Positions 1 to 7,967 of a DNA stretch of 61,772 nt are shown here, piece by piece. Both the position numbers and the translations under genes were made by a program. Below the pieces are notes generated by a model. That model ran no database searches. It was not told where the DNA came from and was given only the letters and a program-made list of their open reading frames with translations. Source of the DNA: Actinophytocola sp. (GTDB lineage: Bacteria; Actinomycetota; Actinomycetes; Mycobacteriales; Pseudonocardiaceae); NCBI GenBank assembly GCA_009377395.1, contig WHUB01000017.1, positions 1 through 61,772 of the forward strand, in the 5' to 3' direction. Every line of letters begins with the position of its first letter. Positions within the stretch are counted from its first letter, which is position 1.

Positions 1-140
1 TCGGCAACGCCGATTTCGCCGAGGTCGCCGACATCATCGCCACCGCACTCAAGCCGGAACTCGACGACTCGACGCGGACCGAGCTGCGGACCAGGGTGGA
101 GAGGCTGGCAGCGAAGCACCCGCTGTACCCAGAGATGTAG
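1..140 (+). CDS. glyA: Serine hydroxymethyltransferase, C-terminal end (partial)
   Basis: The window opens inside this gene. Reading frame 3 gives the last 45 residues, ending HPLYPEM before TAG at 138-140. The closing segment (A-D-I-I then R-V-x-x-L then HPLYP) is what SHMT proteins carry at their C-terminus. SHMT interconverts serine and glycine with tetrahydrofolate in the cytosol. The next gene is L-serine dehydratase, so two serine-consuming activities sit side by side. Only the tail is visible, so the call rests on that short match and on context. Confidence 0.75.
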   Translation, partial: GNADFAEVADIIATALKPELDDSTRTELRTRVERLAAKHPLYPEM

Positions 141-150
141 CAGTGCTAGT

Positions 151-231
151 AGATACCAATCCGACCGAAAGGAAGCCGACCTGGCAGCGCAAGCCAGTGT
201 GCCAGCCGCCTTACTTTCGGTCTACTTGGTA
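151..231. repeat. Dispersed 81-nt imperfect palindrome, copy 1
   Basis: Roughly 24-nt arms begin ATACCAATCCGACCGAAAG and end in the approximate reverse complement, TTACTTTCGGTCTACTTGGTA. They are separated by a spacer holding GTGTGCCAG. A second copy in the same orientation lies at 2546-2626, with arms and spacer largely identical. This copy fills the glyA-sdaA gap and lies just upstream of the sdaA ribosome binding site. No transposase is nearby. It could be a REP or MITE-like element or a large operator. Confidence 0.8.
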
Positions 232-262
232 ACCACCCTCGGCATGAGCGCAAGGAGGCGCC

Positions 263-1654
263 ATGGCGATCAGCGTCTTCGACCTGTTCTCGATCGGCAT
301 CGGCCCGTCGAGTTCCCACACGGTCGGGCCGATGCGGGCGGCACGGATGTTCGTCGACGACCTCGCGGCGGCCGGGACGCTGACCGCCACGGCGCGAGTC
401 TCTGCGCACCTGTACGGCTCGCTCGGCGCCACCGGTCACGGCCACGGCAGCGACAAGGCCGTGCTGCTCGGGATGGAGGGCGAGCGGCCGGAGGACGTCG
501 ACACCGACGGCGTCGACGCCCGCATCGCGGCCATCCGCGAGCACCGCTCGCTGCGGCTGCGCGGCGAGCATCCGGTGCGGTTCACCGACCACGACCTGGT
601 GCTGCACCGCCGCGCGAAGGGCGACCCGCTGCCCGGCGGGCGTCCCGCGCACCCGAACACCATGCGGTTCGCCGCGTTCGACGCCGACGGCGCCGAGCTG
701 GCGGCGAGGACCTACTGCTCGATCGGCGGTGGGTTCGTGCTCGACGCGTCCACATCGGACGGACCGACGGCGGTCCGCGACGAGACGCCGGTGGCGTTTC
801 CGTTCCGCACCGCGGCCGAGCTGCTGCGGCACTGCCGGGACGCCGGGCTGGGCATGCCCGAGATCATGCGGCGCAACGAGCACGCCTGGCGCGACGACAC
901 CGAGATCGACGCGGGTCTCGACGAGATCTGGCGGGTGATGCGCGAGTGCGTCGCGCGCGGCTGCCTGCGCGGTGGCGTGCTGCCCGGCGGACTCAAGGTG
1001 CCGAGACGCGCCAAGAACTGGCACGACAAGCTGGTCGCCGAGGGCGTCTCCGACGACCCGCTCGCCGCGATGGACTGGGTGAACCTGTTCGCGCTCGCCG
1101 TCAACGAGGAGAACGCCGCCGGCGGCCGGATCGTCACCGCGCCCACCAACGGCGCCGCCGGGATCATCCCGGCCGTGCTGCACTACTACGTGCGGTTCGT
1201 GCCCGGCGCCGACGAGCACGGGGTGCGGCGGTTCCTGCTGACCGCGGCGGCGATCGGCGTGATCCTCAAGGAGACCGGCTCGATCTCCGGCGCCGAGGTC
1301 GGCTGCCAGGGCGAGGTCGGTTCGGCCTGCGCGATGGCCGCCGGGGCGCTCGCCGATGTACGCGGCGGCAGCCCGGCGCAGGTGGAAAACGCCGCTGAGA
1401 TCGGGCTGGAACACCACCTAGGGTTGACCTGCGACCCGGTGGGCGGGCTGGTGCAGATCCCCTGCATCGAGCGCAACGCGATCGCGGCGACCAAGGCGAT
1501 CAACGCGGCGCGGATGGCGCTGCGCGGCGACGGCGCGCACGTCGTCTCGCTCGACAAGGCGATCAAGACCATGCGCGAGACCGGCGCCGACATGAAGACG
1601 AAGTACAAGGAGACGTCGCGGGGCGGGCTCGCGCTGAACGTGATCGAGTGCTGA
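263..1654 (+). CDS. sdaA: L-serine ammonia-lyase (iron-sulfur L-serine dehydratase), single chain
   Basis: Converts L-serine to pyruvate and ammonia with a [4Fe-4S] cluster instead of PLP. The 463-residue protein joins both domains: the N-terminal beta domain starts with the family motif [12 protein letters not shown], and the alpha domain carries [26 protein letters not shown] (cysteine ligands) and a C-terminal TSRGGLALN. Length is normal for the fused type. The ATG at 263 follows AAGGAGG at 252-258. It lies downstream of glyA and repeat copy 1, and its stop is followed within 12 nt by the next start, so the NmrA-like gene is probably cotranscribed. Confidence 0.95.
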   Translation: MAISVFDLFSIGIGPSSSHTVGPMRAARMFVDDLAAAGTLTATARVSAHLYGSLGATGHGHGSDKAVLLGMEGERPEDVDTDGVDARIAAIREHRSLRLRGEHPVRFTDHDLVLHRRAKGDPLPGGRPAHPNTMRFAAFDADGAELAARTYCSIGGGFVLDASTSDGPTAVRDETPVAFPFRTAAELLRHCRDAGLGMPEIMRRNEHAWRDDTEIDAGLDEIWRVMRECVARGCLRGGVLPGGLKVPRRAKNWHDKLVAEGVSDDPLAAMDWVNLFALAVNEENAAGGRIVTAPTNGAAGIIPAVLHYYVRFVPGADEHGVRRFLLTAAAIGVILKETGSISGAEVGCQGEVGSACAMAAGALADVRGGSPAQVENAAEIGLEHHLGLTCDPVGGLVQIPCIERNAIAATKAINAARMALRGDGAHVVSLDKAIKTMRETGADMKTKYKETSRGGLALNVIEC

Positions 1655-1665
1655 GGGGGCACGGC

Positions 1666-2427
1666 ATGGACAGGGTGCTCGTGACGGGTGGCACCGGGAA
1701 GCTGGGCACGCAGGTGGTCGCCGCGTTGAAGGAACGCGGCGCGACGACCAGGGCGATGACCCGCAACCGGTTCCCGTTGCGGGGCAGGGTCAGCGGCGAC
1801 CTGGCCACCGGCAGGGGCATCGCGGAGGCCGTCCGTGGCGTGGACACGATCGTCCACTGTGCTACCCACCCCAGGTATCGCAAGGTCGACGTCGACGGCA
1901 CCAGGTGGCTGCTCAAGGCGGCGCGCGGCTACGGCGTCAAGCACATCGTCTACATCTCGATCGTCGGCATCGACGACAACCCGTTCCCCTACTACCAGGC
2001 CAAACGGCGAGCCGAGCGGCTCATCGAGGAGTCCGGCATCCCCTGCACCGTGCTGCGCGCGACGCAGTTCCACGAGCTGGTCGTCGCCATGGCGGACGCC
2101 GTGACGAAGCTGCCGATCGCACCGGTGCCGAAGGACGTCCGGGCGCAGCCGGTCGACGTCGAGGCGGTCGCGCAGCGGCTGGCCGAGCTGGCGGCGGGCG
2201 AGCCGATCGGCAGGGCACGCGACGTCGGCGGCCCGCAGGTGCTCTCGCTCGCCGAGGCGGTGCACGCCTACGGCTCGGTCGTCGACCGGCGGTTCAAGCA
2301 GCTTCCGGTTCCGGTGCCGGGTAAGACCGGCGCGGCGTTCCGTGCCGGCGCCAACCTGCTGGGCACGGACGGCGAGGTGGTCGGCGAGTCGTTCTCACAC
2401 CACCTGGTGTGGAAGCTGGAGACGTGA
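1666..2427 (+). CDS. NAD(P)-binding NmrA/atypical SDR family protein
   Basis: A 253-residue Rossmann protein with the dinucleotide motif VTGGTGKLG at residues 5-13, followed by the usual atypical-SDR order of acidic and Y-x-x-x-K-like segments (YYQAKRRAE near residue 110). Such proteins bind NAD(P) and act as reductases, epimerases or redox sensors; the substrate is unknown here. ATG 1666 is preferred because GAGGGGG precedes it. An in-frame GTG at 1648 would overlap the sdaA stop. The gene lies between sdaA and the SRP RNA. Confidence 0.8.
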   Translation: MDRVLVTGGTGKLGTQVVAALKERGATTRAMTRNRFPLRGRVSGDLATGRGIAEAVRGVDTIVHCATHPRYRKVDVDGTRWLLKAARGYGVKHIVYISIVGIDDNPFPYYQAKRRAERLIEESGIPCTVLRATQFHELVVAMADAVTKLPIAPVPKDVRAQPVDVEAVAQRLAELAAGEPIGRARDVGGPQVLSLAEAVHAYGSVVDRRFKQLPVPVPGKTGAAFRAGANLLGTDGEVVGESFSHHLVWKLET

Positions 2428-2444
2428 CCGTTACACTGAGCGAC

Positions 2445-2531
2445 GGACCCCGCGCGGCGTCCACCCTGTGAACCTCCCCAGGGCCGGAAGGCAGCAAGGA
2501 TAAGCAGGCTCTGACGGGTGCGCGGGGTCCC
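2445..2531 (+). ncRNA. ffs: Signal recognition particle 4.5S RNA (small bacterial type)
   Basis: The terminal helix GGACCCCGCGC (2445-2455) pairs with GCGCGGGGTCC (2520-2530). The conserved apical domain IV lies between them: CCAGGGCCGGAAGGCAGCAAG with the GGAA tetraloop and the asymmetric A-G-C-A loop, then GCAGGCTCTG. This is the Ffh-binding core of the SRP RNA that directs membrane protein insertion. Exact 5' and 3' ends are estimated from the helix. It starts about 18 nt after the NmrA-like gene and is followed by repeat copy 2. Confidence 0.95.
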
Positions 2532-2545
2532 CTACTGTGTTGGTA

Positions 2546-2626
2546 AATACCAATCCGACCGAAAGTAAGCCGGACAGGCTGGTCAAACAAGTGTGCCAGT
2601 CCGTTTACTTTCGATCTTCTTGGTAT
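2546..2626. repeat. Dispersed 81-nt imperfect palindrome, copy 2
   Basis: Same orientation and architecture as the element at 151-231. The left arm starts ATACCAATCCGACCGAAAG and the right arm ends TTTACTTTCGATCTTCTTGGTAT. The arms match in about 19 of 24 positions and the spacer again holds GTGTGCCAG. It abuts the SRP RNA on one side and the stop of the convergent PPOX gene (2628) on the other, so it could also act as a terminator for that gene. Confidence 0.8.
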
Positions 2627-2627
2627 G

Positions 2628-3044
2628 TCATGTCCACGGGCCGACGCCGGTGACCCGCGTCGGGTGGATGTGTGTGATGAACCCGGGCGGCGGCTCGGGC
2701 ATCGGGGGGAAGTCGGTGCCGGGGCCGATGTAGGTCTGTGCCAGCCGGTGCAGCAGCTCGGGGGCGCCGCCTTCGGTGATCGTCGCCATGCCGTGCACGA
2801 CGAGGTAGTGCCGCAGACCGTGGCTGACCCCGGATCCCTCGAAGGACACCGCGACCCGTGGGTCGCGCCGGATGTTGCGCAGTTTGGTCTGCCCGCCGTC
2901 GAGGTGCCCGGCGAGCAGCTCGTCGTCCTCGACGGCCAGCCAGACCACCGCGACCTGCGGGGAGCCGTCCGGGTTGAGCGTCACCAGGTGGCCGAGCGCG
3001 CCCGAGGAGATCAGCTCGCGGGCGGCGGCGTTGAGCACCGTCAT
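2628..3044 (-). CDS. PPOX-class (pyridoxamine 5'-phosphate oxidase-like) flavin/F420 oxidoreductase
   Basis: A 138-residue single split-barrel protein. Typical segments are the N-terminal GHLVTLNPDGSPQVAVVW, then TKLRNIRRDPRVAVSF and the C-terminal HIHPTRVTGVGPW. Actinobacterial members of this class (often called TIGR03618-like) bind FMN or F420 and reduce diverse substrates. The physiological substrate cannot be inferred. It is divergent from dnaX and convergent on repeat copy 2. Confidence 0.85.
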   Translation of the reverse strand: MTVLNAAARELISSGALGHLVTLNPDGSPQVAVVWLAVEDDELLAGHLDGGQTKLRNIRRDPRVAVSFEGSGVSHGLRHYLVVHGMATITEGGAPELLHRLAQTYIGPGTDFPPMPEPPPGFITHIHPTRVTGVGPWT

Positions 3045-3106
3045 GCCGGTCAGTCGCGCCGCTCGGGAACGTTGTTACCGGCTGCCGCGTGATCAGTGGC
3101 CCCCGG

Positions 3107-3112
3107 TAGGCT
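3107..3112 (+). promoter_or_regulatory. Candidate -10 box (TAGGCT) for leaderless dnaX mRNA
   Basis: TAGGCT fits the actinobacterial TANNNT box and ends 6 nt before the dnaX GTG, so the transcript would start at or next to the start codon. There is no Shine-Dalgarno sequence in the gap. The same TAGGCT-N6-GTG arrangement recurs before nth (47133). Confidence 0.5.
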
Positions 3113-3118
3113 CGCGGC

Positions 3119-4963
3119 GTGGCTCTCGCGCTGTACCGCAAGTACCGTCCGGCGACCTTCGCCGAGGTCGTGGGGCAGGACCATGTCACGGAACCGCTCC
3201 GGGCCGCGCTCGCCGCGGGCCGCATCAACCACGCGTACCTGTTCTCCGGCCCTCGCGGCTGCGGCAAGACGTCGAGCGCCCGCATCATGGCCCGCTCGCT
3301 CAACTGCGAGCAGGGCCCGACGCCGGACCCGTGCGGTCAGTGCGGCTCGTGTGTCGCGCTCGCCCCGGAAGGCCCGGGCAGCATCGACGTCGTCGAGCTG
3401 GACGCCGCCAGCCACGGCGGTGTCGACGACGCCCGCGAGCTGCGCGATCGCGCCTTCTACGCGCCCGCGGAGTCGCGCTACCGGGTGTTCATCATCGACG
3501 AGGCGCACATGGTCACCACGCAGGGCTTCAACGCCCTGCTCAAGATCGTCGAGGAGCCGCCGGAACACCTCATCTTCCTGTTCGCGACCACCGAGCCGGA
3601 CAAGGTGCTGCAGACGATCCGCTCGCGCACGCACCACTACCCGTTCCGGCTGATCCCGCCGAACGCGATGCGAGCGCTGCTGGAACGCAACGTCGAGGCG
3701 GAGGGCGTGCCGGTCGAGCCCGCGGTGTACCCGCTGCTGATCAGGGCCGGTGGCGGCTCGGCGCGCGACACCCAGTCGCTGCTCGACCAGCTGCTCGCCG
3801 GCGCCGGGGAGCACGGCGTGACCTACGACCGCGCGGTCGCGCTGCTCGGCGTCACCGACAGTTCGCTGATCAATGACATGGTCGACGCGCTCGCCGACGA
3901 CGACGCGGCGGCGGTGTACGGCACCGTCGAGCGGCTCGCCGACGCTGGGCACGACCCGCGCCGGTTCGCGTCCGACCTGCTCGACCGGCTGCGCGATCTG
4001 GTGTTGCTGCGCTCGGTGCCGGACGCGGGCACGCGCGGGCTGGTGAACGTGCCCGATGACGAGCTGTCGAAGATGACCGCGCAGGCCGATCGCATCGGAG
4101 CGGCGACGCTGACCCGCTACGCCGAGGTGGTGCACAACGGCCTGCTCGAGATGCGCGGCGCGACCTCGCCCCGGCTGCTGCTCGAGCTGCTGTGCGCGCG
4201 GATGATGCTGCCCTCGGCCGCGCCGGACGCCGACGGCGAGAGCGCGGTGCTGCAACGGCTGGAGCGGCTCGAGCGCAGGGCGGCGGCGAGTGGCGTAGCG
4301 CCGGCCGAGCCGCAGCAGGAACAGCCGCAGCGGGTATACCGCAGGCCGTCGGCGCAGCAGGAGCAGCCGCGACCGGAGCCGCAGCCGGAGCCTGCGCCCG
4401 CACCGCAGCCCGAGGCGCCCGCCGAGGCCGGGTCCGGTGGCATCGACGCGACCGGGCTGCGCGGCGTCTGGCCGCAGCTGCTCGCCAGCATCCGCAACAC
4501 GTCCGGCGGCAGGAGCATCGAGGCGATGCTGACCCAGGCCGGGGTGCGCAGCGTCGAGGGCAACCTGGTCGTGCTCACCCACCAGGCGGCGCCGCTGGCG
4601 CGCAGGCTGTCCGACCCGAACAACGCCGAGAAGATCGCGGCCGCGCTGCGGGAGGTGCTCGGCGGCGACTGGCAGGTGCGCTGCGAGCACGAGGGCGCGT
4701 CCGGCCAGCAGGGACGGCAGCAACAGCCGCGCCAGCAGCCGCAACCGCCGCAGCGGCAGGAGCGGCAGCCCGAACAGCCTCAGCCACGGCAGGCGCAGCC
4801 GGAGCCCGACATCCCGCCGCCGCCAGAGCCGGACGACGAGGACATGTACGCCGAGGAGCCGCGCTCACTCGGCTCGCCGCAGCAGGCGCAGCAGCCGCAG
4901 GACCACGGCAGGGCGGCGCACCAGCTGCTCTCCGATCAGCTCGGCGCCCGGCGGCTGGATTGA
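3119..4963 (+). CDS. dnaX: DNA polymerase III subunit gamma/tau
   Basis: Clamp-loader ATPase that organises the replisome. The 614-residue protein begins ALYRKYRPATFAEVVGQ. It has Walker A GPRGCGKTSS near residue 45, a zinc module (C-x8-C-x2-C-x2-C near 63-79), Walker B IIDEAHM near 124 and an SRC-like motif IRSRTHHYPF. After about residue 375 a Q/P/E-rich, low-complexity tau-like region separates the core from a final domain. The GTG start is fixed by the conserved MALALYRKYRP opening and a -10 box 6 nt upstream. It is followed by ybaB and recR, the usual order. No slippery frameshift heptamer was evident. Confidence 0.97.
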   Translation: MALALYRKYRPATFAEVVGQDHVTEPLRAALAAGRINHAYLFSGPRGCGKTSSARIMARSLNCEQGPTPDPCGQCGSCVALAPEGPGSIDVVELDAASHGGVDDARELRDRAFYAPAESRYRVFIIDEAHMVTTQGFNALLKIVEEPPEHLIFLFATTEPDKVLQTIRSRTHHYPFRLIPPNAMRALLERNVEAEGVPVEPAVYPLLIRAGGGSARDTQSLLDQLLAGAGEHGVTYDRAVALLGVTDSSLINDMVDALADDDAAAVYGTVERLADAGHDPRRFASDLLDRLRDLVLLRSVPDAGTRGLVNVPDDELSKMTAQADRIGAATLTRYAEVVHNGLLEMRGATSPRLLLELLCARMMLPSAAPDADGESAVLQRLERLERRAAASGVAPAEPQQEQPQRVYRRPSAQQEQPRPEPQPEPAPAPQPEAPAEAGSGGIDATGLRGVWPQLLASIRNTSGGRSIEAMLTQAGVRSVEGNLVVLTHQAAPLARRLSDPNNAEKIAAALREVLGGDWQVRCEHEGASGQQGRQQQPRQQPQPPQRQERQPEQPQPRQAQPEPDIPPPPEPDDEDMYAEEPRSLGSPQQAQQPQDHGRAAHQLLSDQLGARRLD

Positions 4964-5064
4964 GCGCCCACCAGAGCCGAGCTGACCTGGGATGGGTGAC
5001 CACAAGGCGCGCTCGGGCGAAGCCCGCGACGATCGAGTTGGCGGGGCGCTTCAGCAGCAGAAGC

Positions 5065-5084
5065 AGACTTCCGCGACGAAGTCT
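5065..5084. terminator. Hairpin in the dnaX-ybaB gap
   Basis: AGACTTC (5065-5071) pairs perfectly with GAAGTCT (5078-5084) around a CGCGAC loop. There is no T-run, so this is at best a weak terminator or a structured leader. The 235-nt gap 4964-5198 otherwise shows only a possible -10 box TTAGGCT near 5140, which could give ybaB-recR its own promoter. Confidence 0.35.
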
Positions 5085-5198
5085 CAGCCCCGGCGACGCG
5101 ATCGTGCCGCGCGCTTGGAGCCAGCGCTGAGCACCGGGTTAGGCTGGGCGACAGCGGCGAAACAAGGCGAGAAGACTCCGAACGGATCGAGGGCCGAG

Positions 5199-5558
5199 AT
5201 GGTGCAACCAGGGGGCGGCATGCCCGACATGCAGCAGATTCTGCAGCAGGCGCAGCAGATGCAGGAACAGCTGGCGAGCGCGCAGGAGGAGCTGGCGGCC
5301 ACCGAGGTCAGCGGGTCGTCGGGCGGCGGTCTCGTCACCGCGGTCGTGACCGGCGGCATGGAGCTCAAGGACGTCACCATCGACCCGTCCGTCGTCGACC
5401 CCGCCGACACCGAGACGCTGTCCGACCTGGTCGTGGCGGCGGTGCGGGACGCGATGGCGTCCGCGCAGCAGTTGTCCGAGGAGAAATTCGGCCCGCTCAC
5501 CAGCGGTCTCGGTGGTGGCGGCGGGCTCGGCGGCCTCGGCCTTCCCGGCGGGATGTGA
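5199..5558 (+). CDS. ybaB: YbaB/EbfC family nucleoid-associated protein
   Basis: Small DNA-binding protein usually encoded between dnaX and recR. The 119-residue product has the Q-rich N-terminal helix ([15 protein letters not shown]), the core [22 protein letters not shown] and a Gly-rich tail. ATG 5199 gives the start conserved in relatives, with a GA-rich stretch upstream. An in-frame start at 4992 would add an unconserved basic extension. The stop is 1 nt before recR, so translation is probably coupled. Confidence 0.93.
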   Translation: MVQPGGGMPDMQQILQQAQQMQEQLASAQEELAATEVSGSSGGGLVTAVVTGGMELKDVTIDPSVVDPADTETLSDLVVAAVRDAMASAQQLSEEKFGPLTSGLGGGGGLGGLGLPGGM

Positions 5559-5559
5559 G

Positions 5560-6156
5560 TTGTTCGAAGGCGTCGTTCAGGACCTCATCGATGAGCTTGG
5601 CCGGTTGCCCGGCGTCGGGCCGAAGAGCGCGCAGCGCATCGCGTTCCATCTGATCAGCTCGGAGCCGGCCGACATCAAGCGGCTGGTCGACGTCTTGGGC
5701 AAGGTCACCGAGGGCGTGCGGTTCTGCGAGCTGTGCGGCAACGTCTCCGAGCAGGAGCAGTGCCGCATCTGCCGGGACACCCGCCGCGACGGCAGCATGC
5801 TGTGCGTCGTCGAGGAGCCGAAGGACGTTCTCGCGATCGAGCGCACCCGCGAGTTCAAGGGCCGCTACCACGTGCTCGGCGGCGCGCTCGACCCGCTGGC
5901 GGGTGTCGGCCCCGACCAGCTGCGGATGCGGGAGCTGCTGGCCCGCATCTCGTCCGACGAGGTCACCGAGGTGATCATCGCGACCGACCCGAACACCGAG
6001 GGCGAGGCGACGGCGACGTACCTGGTGCGGATGCTGCGCGACTTCCCCGGCCTGTCGGTGACCCGGCTCGCCTCCGGGCTTCCCATGGGCGGCGACCTCG
6101 AGTTCGCCGACGAGCTGACCCTCGGCCGTGCTTTTTCCGGCCGCCGGTCGCTCTAA
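5560..6156 (+). CDS. recR: Recombination mediator protein RecR
   Basis: Part of the RecFOR pathway that loads RecA at gaps. The 198 residues contain the helix-hairpin-helix [16 protein letters not shown], a zinc finger C-x2-C-x8-C-x2-C ([15 protein letters not shown]), the Toprim core [15 protein letters not shown] and [19 protein letters not shown], and the Walker-like tail [16 protein letters not shown]. The start is TTG 5560, because the conserved [17 protein letters not shown] opening begins there. A GTG at 5512 would overlap ybaB deeply. Confidence 0.96.
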   Translation: MFEGVVQDLIDELGRLPGVGPKSAQRIAFHLISSEPADIKRLVDVLGKVTEGVRFCELCGNVSEQEQCRICRDTRRDGSMLCVVEEPKDVLAIERTREFKGRYHVLGGALDPLAGVGPDQLRMRELLARISSDEVTEVIIATDPNTEGEATATYLVRMLRDFPGLSVTRLASGLPMGGDLEFADELTLGRAFSGRRSL

Positions 6157-6157
6157 G

Positions 6158-6169
6158 CGAAAATTTTCG
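6158..6169. promoter_or_regulatory. AT-rich perfect palindrome after recR
   Basis: CGAAAATTTTCG, a 12-bp perfect palindrome two nucleotides after the recR stop, stands out in very GC-rich sequence. It may be part of a weak terminator or a protein site upstream of the transporter operon. Confidence 0.35.
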
Positions 6170-6196
6170 TGGCCATTTCGTGATCTATTCCGCCAC

Positions 6197-6215
6197 ATGT
6201 GAGTAGCTCTCACAT
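6197..6215. promoter_or_regulatory. 19-bp palindromic operator candidate upstream of the peptide transporter
   Basis: ATGTGAG-TAGCT-CTCACAT has perfect 7-bp arms and lies 46-65 nt before the binding-protein start. It resembles a CRP half-site pair (TGTGA/TCACA), but the spacer is 7 nt rather than 6. The regulator is therefore uncertain. Confidence 0.45.
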
Positions 6216-6264
6216 CTAGGGTGTCTCCCCGACGCACGGATTCCGGACACAACCGAGGTGTGTG

Positions 6265-7884
6265 ATGATCAAGTCAGGAAGGATCCGGTCGCTTCGATCG
6301 CGGGGGCGACGACGCCCGTGGCGGGCGGCCGTGGCGGGCACCGCGGCGCTCACGATGGCGCTCAGCGGGTGCCAGGGCACGGCGGAAAGCGGCCAGGGCG
6401 ACATCATCGTCGGCACGACCGACTCCGTCCCCACCCTCGATCCCGCGAAGTGCTACAGCTACTACTGCGGCACCATCATCGACAACATCGGCGCGACGCT
6501 GGTGAGCTACAAGCCGGGCGAGACGACGCCGACCCCTGACCTCGCCGCCGAGCAACCGGAGATCAGCGAAAACGGCCTGACCTACACCTTCACCCTGCGC
6601 GAGGGCGTGAAGTTCCAGGACGGCTCCGAGCTGACCAGTGAGGACGTCAAGTTCTCGCTCGAGCGCGCGATGAACATCAACCACCCCGAGGGCGCCGCCT
6701 TCCTGCTCGAGGGCATCGACGCCATCGAGACGCCGGATCCGCTGACCGTCGAGATCACGCTCAAGGAGCCGGACATCACGTTCGGGTCCAAGCTGGCCTA
6801 CAACGTCGCCACCATCCTGCCGTCGGACGGCAAGTACCAGGCGCCGGACACGAAGCTGCCGGACGACGCCGACCCGGCGACCTACGAGAAGTACGTCAAC
6901 GAGGACCTGGTCTCGGCCGGCCCGTACTCGCTCGTCGAGAACCGGGAGAACGAGTCGATCCAGCTCAGCGCGTTCGACGGCTACTTCGGCGAGCCGCCGA
7001 AGAACAACCGGGTGCTCGTCACCTTCTACGACGAGAGCGCGCAGATGGTGACCGCGCTCAAGTCCGGCGAGATCGACGTCGCGTTCCGCGAACTGACGCC
7101 GGAGCAGCGCACTTCGCTCGAAGGCGACGACAGCATCAACGTGGTGAAGGGCGAGGGCGCGTCGATCCGCTACCTGGTGTTCAACCCACGGCTGGAGCCG
7201 TTCGACGACGTCAAGGTTCGCCAGGCGATCGCCGCCGCGGTCGACCGCGAGCGCATCATCGACGAGGTGCTCGGCGGCGCGGGCGAGCCGTTGTACTCGA
7301 TGGTCCCGCCGTCCTTCGGGGACGCGAGCGTGCCCGCGTTCCAGCAGTACGAGGACAAGGAGCCGAGCGACTTCATCGACGGCAAGGTCAAGATCGACCT
7401 CTGGTACACCACCGACCACTACGGCCCGACCGAGCCCGCGCTCGCCGAGACGCTGGCGCGCACGCTCGAGGAGACCGGCTCGTTCGAGGTCAGCCAGAAG
7501 TCGGCGGAGTGGGCGCAGTTCAGCGCGAACGCCCTGCCGGGCCCGACCGGCCAGTACCCGGCACACCTGCTCGGCTGGTACCCGGACTACCTCGATCCCG
7601 ACAACTACATCCAGCCGTTCTACCACTCGAGTCAGAGCTTCCTGCGGATGTACGACAACCCCGCGATGGACAAGCTCATCCGCGAGGAGGAGGTCGCCGA
7701 GTCGGTCGACTCCGAGGCGCGGCTGCGGACGCTCGCCGAGATCCAGCGGATCGCGGCCGAGGACGCCCCGATCGTGCCGCTGTACGTCGACATCCCGCAG
7801 GCGTACGTGCGCAGCGACGTCAAGGGCGTCGCGGACACCATGGACGCCTCCCAGGTGTTCCGCTTCTCGTTGATCCACAAGTAG
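6265..7884 (+). CDS. dppA: Peptide ABC transporter substrate-binding lipoprotein (SBP_bac_5, DppA-like)
   Basis: Extracytoplasmic receptor of the transporter encoded by the next three genes. An Arg-rich n-region, a hydrophobic segment and the lipobox LSGC give a lipid-anchored protein. The mature part has the family start VGTTDSVPTLDPAKC, then LREGVKFQDGSELTSEDVKFSLERA and the C-terminal cleft region. At about 539 residues it is normal length. GTG 6262 and ATG 6265 are adjacent start options, with GAGG at 6255. Peptides are the likely ligand by family and by fusion context. An intercistronic hairpin follows, as is common for receptors made in excess. Confidence 0.9.
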   Translation: MIKSGRIRSLRSRGRRRPWRAAVAGTAALTMALSGCQGTAESGQGDIIVGTTDSVPTLDPAKCYSYYCGTIIDNIGATLVSYKPGETTPTPDLAAEQPEISENGLTYTFTLREGVKFQDGSELTSEDVKFSLERAMNINHPEGAAFLLEGIDAIETPDPLTVEITLKEPDITFGSKLAYNVATILPSDGKYQAPDTKLPDDADPATYEKYVNEDLVSAGPYSLVENRENESIQLSAFDGYFGEPPKNNRVLVTFYDESAQMVTALKSGEIDVAFRELTPEQRTSLEGDDSINVVKGEGASIRYLVFNPRLEPFDDVKVRQAIAAAVDRERIIDEVLGGAGEPLYSMVPPSFGDASVPAFQQYEDKEPSDFIDGKVKIDLWYTTDHYGPTEPALAETLARTLEETGSFEVSQKSAEWAQFSANALPGPTGQYPAHLLGWYPDYLDPDNYIQPFYHSSQSFLRMYDNPAMDKLIREEEVAESVDSEARLRTLAEIQRIAAEDAPIVPLYVDIPQAYVRSDVKGVADTMDASQVFRFSLIHK

Positions 7885-7893
7885 CCGGCCCGG

Positions 7894-7933
7894 AGCACGG
7901 CCCCGGCGGGGCGATCCTCGCCGGGGCCGTGCT
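7894..7933 (+). terminator. Strong intercistronic hairpin between receptor and permease
   Basis: Fourteen-bp perfect arms, AGCACGGCCCCGGC (7894-7907) and GCCGGGGCCGTGCT (7920-7933), flank a 12-nt loop. There is no T-tract. It probably attenuates read-through or protects the 3' end of the dppA message, favouring receptor over membrane components. Confidence 0.8.
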
Positions 7934-7967
7934 TGCGGTGCGATGTGGACAGAAGGGCCTGATTCGC

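Noticed and set aside
146..1417. Very long open frames antisense or frame-shifted to sdaA, dnaX, leuA and most other genes
   Set aside because: They are explained by high GC in third positions. They lack family motifs, are R/A/G-rich, and conflict with clearly recognised genes.
6197..6215. Assigning the dpp palindrome to Crp
   Set aside because: The TGTGA/TCACA halves are 7 nt apart, one more than the consensus, so the regulator is left open.
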